Shown piece after piece: positions 31,501 through 38,221 of a stretch of 38,221 bases of DNA. The stretch is taken from NCBI GenBank assembly GCA_900769325.1, contig CAAGGF010000040.1, forward strand, positions 1-38,221, read 5' to 3'. Position 1 is the first letter of the stretch; each line of letters starts with the position of its first letter. Below the pieces are notes generated by a model. The model made no database searches, was not told where the DNA came from, and was given only the letters and a program-made list of their open reading frames with translations. This DNA comes from Spirochaetia bacterium (GTDB lineage Bacteria; Spirochaetota; Spirochaetia; Treponematales; Treponemataceae). The translations under genes and the position numbers were made by a program.

Positions 31501-33921
31501 ATGTTTCTAAACTGGAAAAAACTGGCTAGAGTTCTTGTTTTTGTTTCCTTGATTTTTTCGGTTTCTTCTGTTTTTGCCGAAGATGAAAACTGGTTCTGGG
31601 GAAAACCAATTTCGCAGATTGCTTTTCAGGGCTTGAACAGTGTTAAAAAATCAGATGTTTTAAGCATTACAAATAATTTTATTGGAAAAAGTTTTACGGA
31701 AGATGTCTACAACGAAATGCTCGACAGGCTTTATTCCCTTGCATATTTTGAAGAAGTTGAACCTTTTGCAAAGCACGATCCTTCAAATAAAGATAAAGTT
31801 CTCCTTGTATTCAGCGTAAAAGAACATCCTCAAATTTCTTCCATAACTTTCCGTGGAAACAAAAAAATCAGGAACAATGAACTTCGAGAGGCGATTGCTT
31901 TAAAAGCCGGGGATATCTATATCGAAAATAATGTTCTTATGGATGAAAGGGCACTCCGCGATCTTTATATAAAAAAAGGCTACATGAATGCAAAAATTAC
32001 AAATATAAAAGAAGAAACTCCTTCTGGAATTGAAGTAATTTTTCAGATTAACGAAGGCGGAAGCACTGTAATTTCAAGCATCAAGTTCAAGGGAAACACT
32101 GTCGCTTCGGATAAAACTTTAAAAGGAAAACTTTCATTAAAAGAAGCTGGATTTTTAAAAGACGGTGCATTTCAAAAGTCAAAACTTGAAGCTGACAGAC
32201 AGTCAATCGTAATGTATTACACCTCAAAAGGTTACATAGACGCGCGTGTTTTAGATGTAATTCAGGATGTCGTTTACAACGAAAAAAAAGAACGCGATGA
32301 AATGACGCTGACTTTTATAATTCAGGAAGGTGCACAATACACTTATAACGGTATAAAAATTACCGGAAACGAAATCTTTTCAACAGAAAAACTTGAGTCG
32401 TTTATAAAATTAAAAAAAGGTTCTGTTTTCAATCAGGTAAAATTTCAGGAAGGGCTTTCAGGGATTACAAATCTTTACTATGAAAATGGTTTTATGGAAA
32501 ATCAGTTTTATCCTTCTATAAATAAAGATGCAGAGAGAAAAACCGTTTCTTATGAACTTGCAATCACGGAACGCTCAAGAAGCCACATTGAAAATATTAT
32601 AATTAAAGGAAATACAAAAACAAAAGACAATGTAATTCTGCGTGAACTTCCTTTTGCACCGGGGGATGTTTTTTCGCGCGACAAAGTCATGCAGGGTTTG
32701 CGAAATCTTTATAATACGCAGTATTTTTCAAGCATCGTTCCTGAACCGGTTTCTGGTTCGGAGTCAAATCTCGTTGACCTTGTAATTTCTGTAGAAGAGC
32801 AGTCGACTATTTCCCTTCAGTTTGGTATGACTTTTTCAGGAATCGAAAACCCGGACGATCTTCCGATTGCTCTCTTTGCAAAATGGCAGAATTCAAATTT
32901 AAAAGGTGAGGGACGAAGCATTTCAATCGGTGCTAATGTTGCAACTACAGAACAGTCTGTTGATTTTTCTTACGGGCAGAACTGGCTTTTCAATAAACCG
33001 ATTCAATTCAGTGAAAGCCTTTCGTTCAGTCATTACAATACTTCCGTGTTGACGGCATCTTTTGTAAACGGCGGATATTTAGACGATGATTATTATTATA
33101 CAAAACTTCAGTCTTGGGGCGGTTCATTAAATTCTTCATTCGGAAGAAGATGGCTTCCAAGTTTTGCAATTTTAACTGTTTCAGGCGGAATGACAAATTC
33201 TTTGTCTACAAACATTTACAACGAAAATATGTATATTCCGCTTGACCTTGGAATCAGTAAAAACGCAAACAGGCTCGGTTTAAAAAATGCTTTGTTTGCT
33301 TCAATTTCACTTGATAACCGCGATATAAATTATGATCCTTCAACAGGTTGGTTTGTAAATGAAAGAATTGCATGGTACGGTTTAATTCCGGGGCTTGAAC
33401 AGGAATTTTATTTCAGGACAGACACAAAACTTGAAGCGTATTTAAAACTTTTTGACATTCCGCTTTTCAATAATTACTGGAATTTCAAGGCAGTTCTTGC
33501 ATGTTTTACACAGTTTACAGGAATTTTCCCGGTTCCGGGTTCACTTTTCGGAGATTCAAGCAAAGTTTATATCGACGGTATGTTTAATGCACGCGGATGG
33601 ACTTCAATTTACAACGACCAGAAGGCAAGAGGAAAATCGATGTTCTCAAACCGCATCGAACTTCGAATTCCGATTTTTCAGGGTGTAATCGGTCTTGATG
33701 CTTTCTTTGATGCGTGTGCCGTAAAAGATACTGTCGAAAATATGTTTACGGCCTTAAAACTCGACGATTTTTATTTCAGTTTTGGTCCGGGGCTTCGTTT
33801 CCTTGTGCCTCAGTTCCCGCTTCACCTTCTTTTTGCAAACTGTTTCCGTGTAATCGATGGAAATGTTCAGTGGGGAGAAACATGGAAATTCGTTCTTTCG
33901 TTTAATATGACAAATAAATAG
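31501..33921 (+). CDS. bamA: Outer-membrane assembly factor BamA (Omp85)
   Basis: BamA inserts beta-barrel proteins into the outer membrane. A signal peptide (VLVFVSLIFSVSSVFAE) is followed by five POTRA domains over about residues 35-430, visible as repeats such as ISSITFRGNKKIRNNELREAI, ISSIKFKGNTVASDKTL, YNGIKITGNEIFSTEKL and IENIIIKGNTKTKDNVI. The C-terminal half is the 16-strand barrel. The lid-strand motif usually written VRGF/Y reads ARGW here (MFNARGWTSI). It is the counterpart of Tp92/TP0326. It is 806 residues long; TTGGAG precedes the ATG. The 118-bp gap before it contains only AT-rich sequence. Confidence 0.96.
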   Translation: MFLNWKKLARVLVFVSLIFSVSSVFAEDENWFWGKPISQIAFQGLNSVKKSDVLSITNNFIGKSFTEDVYNEMLDRLYSLAYFEEVEPFAKHDPSNKDKVLLVFSVKEHPQISSITFRGNKKIRNNELREAIALKAGDIYIENNVLMDERALRDLYIKKGYMNAKITNIKEETPSGIEVIFQINEGGSTVISSIKFKGNTVASDKTLKGKLSLKEAGFLKDGAFQKSKLEADRQSIVMYYTSKGYIDARVLDVIQDVVYNEKKERDEMTLTFIIQEGAQYTYNGIKITGNEIFSTEKLESFIKLKKGSVFNQVKFQEGLSGITNLYYENGFMENQFYPSINKDAERKTVSYELAITERSRSHIENIIIKGNTKTKDNVILRELPFAPGDVFSRDKVMQGLRNLYNTQYFSSIVPEPVSGSESNLVDLVISVEEQSTISLQFGMTFSGIENPDDLPIALFAKWQNSNLKGEGRSISIGANVATTEQSVDFSYGQNWLFNKPIQFSESLSFSHYNTSVLTASFVNGGYLDDDYYYTKLQSWGGSLNSSFGRRWLPSFAILTVSGGMTNSLSTNIYNENMYIPLDLGISKNANRLGLKNALFASISLDNRDINYDPSTGWFVNERIAWYGLIPGLEQEFYFRTDTKLEAYLKLFDIPLFNNYWNFKAVLACFTQFTGIFPVPGSLFGDSSKVYIDGMFNARGWTSIYNDQKARGKSMFSNRIELRIPIFQGVIGLDAFFDACAVKDTVENMFTALKLDDFYFSFGPGLRFLVPQFPLHLLFANCFRVIDGNVQWGETWKFVLSFNMTNK

Positions 33922-33954
33922 TTTATAGAAAATATAAATTCTGGAGGAATAAAA

Positions 33955-34476
33955 GTGAAAGTTTCATTGAAATTTTTAATTTCGGTTTTAATAGTTTTTT
34001 TATCTCAAGGTCTTTTTGCTCAGCAGATTACAAAATTCGGTGTTGTTGATACTGCCCGCGTTTATAATGCGTACTTCAGGGATTCATCAGCTGTTAGAAA
34101 TTACGAAAAGAAAAAGTCAGAATTTCAGGAAGAAATCAACAGGCGAACAGAAGAAATCCGCGACCTTCAGTCTAAAAAAGTTGAATACGAAAAAAACAAC
34201 AATGAAGTGATGGCGTTAAGAACTCAGTCTGAAATTACAAAAAAATCAGATTTTCTTCTTGAATACACTTCGGCAAAAAATGTTGAACTTGAGTCGATGC
34301 AAAAATCCATGCAGAGTTCTGATGCTTTCAATAAAAAACTTTCTGAAACGCTTGCAAAAATTGCGGAAAGTGAAGGGTACAGTATGATTTTAAGCCTTCA
34401 GCAGGCAAATGCAATTTTGTGGTATTCAAATTCCGTAGATATTACAGATCAGATTATAAAAAAACTGGGGTTATAA
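33955..34476 (+). CDS. skp: Periplasmic chaperone Skp/OmpH
   Basis: Skp holds unfolded outer-membrane proteins in the periplasm for BamA. It starts with GTG at 33955 after GGAGG at 33943-33947. A signal peptide (FLISVLIVFLSQGLFAQ) precedes ITKFGVVDTARVYNAYF, the usual N-terminal strand. Then follow the two long charged helices of the tentacle (NYEKKKSEFQEEINRRTEEIRDLQSKK and onward). The C-terminus GYSMILSLQQANAILWYSNSVDITDQIIKKL matches the family end. It is 173 residues and lies between bamA and mutS. Confidence 0.93.
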   Translation: MKVSLKFLISVLIVFLSQGLFAQQITKFGVVDTARVYNAYFRDSSAVRNYEKKKSEFQEEINRRTEEIRDLQSKKVEYEKNNNEVMALRTQSEITKKSDFLLEYTSAKNVELESMQKSMQSSDAFNKKLSETLAKIAESEGYSMILSLQQANAILWYSNSVDITDQIIKKLGL

Positions 34477-34479
34477 AAA

Positions 34480-37071
34480 ATGGAGCAGGGAAAACCGCTT
34501 ACTCCTTTGATGATTCAGTATAATGCAATTAAGAGTAAGTATAAAAATGAAGTCCTGTTTTTTAGGCTTGGTGATTTTTATGAAATGTTCGACGATGATG
34601 CAGTTGAGGTTTCAAGGCTTTTAAATCTTACTTTGACGCACCGAAACGATTCTAAAATGTGCGGCATTCCCTATCATGCGGCAAAAGTTTATATTGCTCG
34701 TCTTTTGCGTCTTGGGAAAAAAATCGTAATCTGTGAGCAGGTTCCTGAAACAATCGGCGGAAAAGGAATTGCAGAGCGCAAGGTTACCGAAATTATCACT
34801 CCAGGAACTGCTTTAGAAAGCGAATATCTTGACGGAAAAATAAACAATTTTCTTGCTTCTTTCTGCGTTACTCCTAAAGGCTCCGGTTTTGCTTTTATCG
34901 ATGTTACGACTTCAGCCTTTATGGCAACTTCTTTTCCTACATCTTCATTGGCAGAAAATTTTTCAAAGGAACTTTCGCGTGTTCTTCCAAGGGAACTTTT
35001 GCTTCCGTTGTCTTTAAAGAATAATGAATCTGTACAAAATGCCCTTTCTCTTTATCCTGAAATGGCTGTTTCATATTATCCTGACTGGGATTTTAATGTC
35101 GAACTTTCATATAAAAAACTTTGCCGTCAGTTTTCAACTTCAAATTTAAAATCTTTTTCACTTACAGAATCTTCTCCGGAAGTCGTTCCAGCCGGTTTTC
35201 TTTTAGATTATCTTGAAAAAACTACAAATTCAAAAATTCCGCATATAAAAGAAATAAAAGTTTTTCAAGACGAGCAATATCTTATGATAGACGATTCTTC
35301 AAGGCGCAATCTTGAAATCGTAAGCAATTTACGCGACGGCTCAAAGAATTTCAGTCTTTTTGAATGTGTGGATTTTACAAAAACTGCAATGGGCTCAAGG
35401 CTTTTACGCTCATGGCTTTTGTATCCTCTGGTTGACATAAAAAAAATAAACGCCCGCCTTTCAAATGTTGAATATTTTGTAAAGGAATCTCTTTTGCGCG
35501 AAAAACTTTCTTTTATTCTTTCAAACATTCTCGATATTGAACGCCTTGCAACTCGAATTTCAATGGAAAAAGCTCATCCGAAAGACCTTGTTGCATTAAA
35601 GCAAAGTTTGAACGAAGTTTTTAAAATCGAAAAAGAACTTTCTTCTTCAACCCTTCATTTTTCAGATTTAAGCGATGCAAAAATGATTTCTGAACTTATC
35701 GAAAAATCAATTTTAGACGAACCTTCAACCCAAATCACAGACGGCGGAATCATAAAACCGTTGTGGTCAGAAAAACTCGATCATTTAAGAGAAATTCACG
35801 ACAATTTTGATTCAATTTTAAGCGATTATGAAGAAGAAGAAAAAAAGAATACAGGGATTTCAAACCTTAAAATAAAATATACAAAAGCATTCGGTTATTA
35901 CATCGAAGTAAGCAAAGGAAAACTTGGTTCAGTTCCATCTCACTTTATTCTCAGGCGTTCCCTTGTAAACGGTGACAGGTACACGACAGTGCGTCTTCAG
36001 GAACTTGAGCAGGAGTTAAATCATTCAGGCGTTCAGGTTCTTGAAATGGAAAGGGATTTGTTCCTTGAAATCAGGGGAAAACTTCAAAATTTCGTCCAGT
36101 ATCTTATAAATATCGCAGAAGAAGTTGCATACATCGATTCTATTTTGTCGTATTCTCTGGCTGCCGTTACTCATTCATGGTGCAAGCCGAATCTTAGAGA
36201 ATCAGGCGGTTTTGAAATTGTAAAAGGCCGTCATCCTGTAGTTGAAAATCATCTTCCGTCAGGTGAATTTGTTCCGAATGACCTTGAGCTTTTTTCTTAT
36301 GCAGAAGGAAAACCGTTTTTTGCTTTGATTACAGGTCCTAATATGGCAGGAAAAAGCACATTTTTAAGGCAGACGGCACTTATTTCCCTTCTTTGCCAGT
36401 CAGGTTCTTTTGTTCCTGCTTCTAAGGCGAATTTGTCTTTGGTCGATAAAATTTTCTGCCGCGTTGGTGCAAGCGATAATCTTGCAAAAGGAGAATCAAC
36501 ATTTTTAGTCGAAATGAACGAAACTGCAAGAATTTTACGCTCTGCAACTGAAAAATCTCTTGTAATAATGGATGAAGTCGGTCGCGGAACTTCTACGGAA
36601 GACGGACTTGCAATCGCATGGGCTGTCTGCGAACACCTTCTTGATAATGTAAAATCAAAAACGCTTTTTGCAACTCATTACCACGAACTTACTCGTCTTG
36701 AGCATAAATTTATAAAATTCTTGTGCATGCAGGTCGATGAATCAGGCGGCTCTGTCGTTTTTTTGCGAAAAGTTGCAGAAGGTTCTTCTCAAAACAGTTA
36801 TGGTCTTCATGTTGCGCGTCTTGCAGGTCTTCCTGAAAATGTCGTAAACCGTGCACAAAAAATTCTTGATGCAATTCAGGATAAAACTTCACAAAATCTT
36901 GAAAAAATTTCAAAAGTCCCGGAAACTGCCCCTTCAAATGTGCAGTCAGGTCTTTTCAGCGACGAGGAAATCATTTTAGACGAAATTCTTTCTTCTTCAC
37001 CCGATGAAATTACTCCTATGGCCGCCCTTCAGATGATTTCACGATGGAAAAAAACTTTAAGCGGAAGATAA
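34480..37071 (+). CDS. mutS: DNA mismatch repair protein MutS
   Basis: MutS recognises mismatches. The N-terminal domain has the mismatch-reading Phe33-Tyr34-Glu35 (FFRLGDFYEMF). The clamp/lever region follows, then the ATPase domain: Walker A TGPNMAGKSTFLRQTALI near residue 618, GESTFLVEMNETARIL, Walker B LVIMDEVGRGTSTEDGLAIAWAV, and TLFATHYHELTRL. The C-terminal ~60 residues end in PMAALQMISRWKK, the tetramer/beta-clamp tail of MutS1. At 863 residues it is normal length. It begins three bases after the skp stop, so it is likely co-transcribed with the outer-membrane genes although its role is unrelated. Confidence 0.97.
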   Translation: MEQGKPLTPLMIQYNAIKSKYKNEVLFFRLGDFYEMFDDDAVEVSRLLNLTLTHRNDSKMCGIPYHAAKVYIARLLRLGKKIVICEQVPETIGGKGIAERKVTEIITPGTALESEYLDGKINNFLASFCVTPKGSGFAFIDVTTSAFMATSFPTSSLAENFSKELSRVLPRELLLPLSLKNNESVQNALSLYPEMAVSYYPDWDFNVELSYKKLCRQFSTSNLKSFSLTESSPEVVPAGFLLDYLEKTTNSKIPHIKEIKVFQDEQYLMIDDSSRRNLEIVSNLRDGSKNFSLFECVDFTKTAMGSRLLRSWLLYPLVDIKKINARLSNVEYFVKESLLREKLSFILSNILDIERLATRISMEKAHPKDLVALKQSLNEVFKIEKELSSSTLHFSDLSDAKMISELIEKSILDEPSTQITDGGIIKPLWSEKLDHLREIHDNFDSILSDYEEEEKKNTGISNLKIKYTKAFGYYIEVSKGKLGSVPSHFILRRSLVNGDRYTTVRLQELEQELNHSGVQVLEMERDLFLEIRGKLQNFVQYLINIAEEVAYIDSILSYSLAAVTHSWCKPNLRESGGFEIVKGRHPVVENHLPSGEFVPNDLELFSYAEGKPFFALITGPNMAGKSTFLRQTALISLLCQSGSFVPASKANLSLVDKIFCRVGASDNLAKGESTFLVEMNETARILRSATEKSLVIMDEVGRGTSTEDGLAIAWAVCEHLLDNVKSKTLFATHYHELTRLEHKFIKFLCMQVDESGGSVVFLRKVAEGSSQNSYGLHVARLAGLPENVVNRAQKILDAIQDKTSQNLEKISKVPETAPSNVQSGLFSDEEIILDEILSSSPDEITPMAALQMISRWKKTLSGR

Positions 37072-37090
37072 TTTTTTTTATACGGGTGAC

Positions 37091-37167
37091 TTTTTGCAAT
37101 TTAAAAATTGCAAAAACCGCGCTTTCCGGCCTTCCGCTTTCGCTTCATTCTAAAGTAAACTTTAGAA
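37091..37167. repeat. Two perfect inverted repeats in the mutS-comF spacer
   Basis: TTTTTGCAATTT (37091-37102) pairs with AAATTGCAAAAA (37105-37116) around two bases. TTCTAAAGT (37148-37156) pairs with ACTTTAGAA (37159-37167) around two bases. Between them lies a pyrimidine-rich stretch with several CTTCCG/CTTTC blocks. The first may end mutS transcription, since it closes in A5 on this strand and T5 on the other. The 193-bp spacer has no gene. A TATAAT at 37234-37239 could serve comF. Confidence 0.6.
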
Positions 37168-37291
37168 CCGTCTTTGACGGGTCCTCCAATCGCTGTCACT
37201 TTTTCATTAACTCAGTAAAATATTACAAAATATTATAATTTTTTTTTGAATTTTTTTTCCGAAAGTGAAAATTTTCAGATATATAATATAT

Positions 37292-38044
37292 ATGAAAAGA
37301 TTTATTTTTTTAGCAGGATTTTATCTTTTAAAATTTTGCCGCACTTTTTTTTCGCTTTTTAATGAAAAATCATCTTGCGAAATCTGTTCAGAACAGACAA
37401 GATTTGACATGATGGTTTGTAAAAATTGTTATGACAAATTTCTTGATGTAAGTCTTGACCAGAAAAACATTTGTTCTGTCTGCGGAAAAATCCTGATTTC
37501 AGAAGATGGAATCTGCCTTGAGTGCCGCGAAAATAAAATCTTAAAATCATGCGATAAAGTTTTTCCGATTTTTCCGTATATTTTATGGAACAAAAAACTT
37601 CTCCTTCGCTGGAAAATAAACGGTGAAAGGCAGTTTTCATCTTTTTTTGCAAAAATCGTTTATAAAAGGCTTTGTGAAATAAAAGAAATAATCGGTTCTT
37701 TTGCTGTTGTTCCGGTTCCTCCTAGAAAAGGAAAAATTCGTGAAAAAGGCTGGGATCAAATTCAGGAACTTTCAATGCTTTTAAAATATGTTTACGGAAT
37801 AAAAGTCGTTTCAATGCTTGAAAGAATAAGTTATGTTCAGCAGAAAAAACTTGACAGACTTGAGAGACTTGGAACGATAAACCGTTCTTATGTTCTTAAA
37901 AAAAAATTAAAAGAAATTCCTTGTAAAGCTGTCATTATAGACGATGTTCTTACAACCGGTGCAACAATCGAAAGCTGTTCTTTTCTTTTAAAAAAAGCCG
38001 GTGTAAAAGAAGTTTATGCAGTTTCCATATTTGCAGTTTCTTAA
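37292..38044 (+). CDS. comF: ComF-family phosphoribosyltransferase-like protein
   Basis: ComF proteins take part in DNA uptake in competent bacteria, and a ComF-like partner of DprA is known. The N-terminal zinc-finger-like region has paired cysteines (CEICSEQTRFDMMVCKNCYDKF; ICSVCGKILISEDGICLEC). The C-terminal phosphoribosyltransferase fold ends with AVIIDDVLTTGATIESCSFLLKKAGV, the PRPP-binding signature. VVPVPPRKGKIREKGWDQIQELS is the family middle block. I chose the ATG at 37292; a GTG at 37265 is also in frame but lies before the TATAAT at 37282-37287. It is 250 residues. dprA is in the same window, so two transformation genes are present. Confidence 0.88.
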   Translation: MKRFIFLAGFYLLKFCRTFFSLFNEKSSCEICSEQTRFDMMVCKNCYDKFLDVSLDQKNICSVCGKILISEDGICLECRENKILKSCDKVFPIFPYILWNKKLLLRWKINGERQFSSFFAKIVYKRLCEIKEIIGSFAVVPVPPRKGKIREKGWDQIQELSMLLKYVYGIKVVSMLERISYVQQKKLDRLERLGTINRSYVLKKKLKEIPCKAVIIDDVLTTGATIESCSFLLKKAGVKEVYAVSIFAVS

Positions 38045-38109
38045 AAAATACTTAAAAATTATGGAAATCCTTAAAACTTCAGTTTTTAGCGATTGCTTTG
38101 TATGCGTAT

Positions 38110-38221
38110 TGAATCACGTAAAAATCTAACCCAAAGAGATTCGGTTACTCAAGTAAAAATCTAACCGTAATTATTTAGACCATGGAACTGCCAGAGCGAT
38201 AAGTTTCGTCTGGAGTTCCTG
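38110..38221 (-). mobile_element. End of a second insertion sequence (possibly IS21-like), cut by window edge
   Basis: GTAAAAATCTAACC occurs at 38118-38131 and again at 38153-38166, 35 bases apart. The first copy is preceded by TGAATCAC, a plausible TG terminus at 38110. Repeated sub-terminal motifs next to the end of an open frame on the minus strand are typical of IS21-family ends, but too little sequence is present to be sure. The element would extend rightwards out of the window. Confidence 0.5.
38171..38221 (-). CDS. C-terminal end of a possible transposase-related protein
   Basis: On the minus strand an open frame enters the window and ends QELQTKLIALAVPWSK with TAA at 38171-38173. The only support is its position just inside the repeated IS-like end; sixteen residues are not enough to name a family. 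Confidence 0.35.
   Translation of the reverse strand, partial: QELQTKLIALAVPWSK

Overview
The window is an AT-rich chromosomal segment of a spirochaete, very probably a Treponema of the gut/oral type. Three things point there: the flagellar gene order flgB-flgC-fliE-fliF-fliG-fliH-fliI-fliJ downstream of dprA-topA-xer-hslV-hslU, the tamB-bamA-skp-mutS cluster (the arrangement I recall around TP0325-TP0328 of T. pallidum), and a PUR-domain protein of the Borrelia Bpur kind. Most of the window is ordinary, tightly packed housekeeping DNA. The accessory DNA lies at the two ends.

Left end (1-2190). An IS3-family element (1-621, cut by the window edge) is inserted exactly into the variable repeat of a diversity-generating retroelement (DGR). 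From base 622, 80 bases align without gaps to a second copy at 1331-1410. Eleven of the twelve mismatches fall on adenines of the second copy, which makes 1331-1410 the template repeat (TR) and 622-701 the variable repeat (VR). The TR decodes as the formylglycine-generating-enzyme/C-type-lectin type of DGR target (RGGSWNNN...GFRVV), the type known from TvpA of T. denticola. A 110-residue unknown protein lies between VR and TR, in the slot where avd usually sits. No reverse transcriptase is present after the TR. A large nested inverted repeat, a terminator and a cluster of long palindromic repeats fill the rest.

2192-16643, plus strand. A TPR lipoprotein, dprA, topA and a Xer recombinase are followed by the HslVU protease. 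A clear terminator separates these from the flagellar basal-body/export operon flgB to fliJ, and an extended -10 promoter precedes fliF. The order xer/codV-hslV-hslU-flgB-... is also that of Bacillus subtilis.

16633-26953. A TGS-type uridine kinase relative runs convergent with fliJ. Then come a plus-strand group (solute-binding protein, phosphoribosyltransferase, large secreted beta-helix-like protein, RNase HII), a minus-strand PUR protein with its own good promoter, and a minus-strand operon tmk-(secreted helical protein)-aroB-cysteine desulfurase.

27015-38044, plus strand. The outer-membrane biogenesis set tamB, bamA and skp is followed by mutS, a spacer with two perfect hairpins, and comF. 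The last ~110 bases look like the end of another insertion sequence. Several genes (the solute-binding protein, the phosphoribosyltransferase, perhaps comF) have a -10 box only 4-8 bases before the ATG, which suggests leaderless mRNAs.
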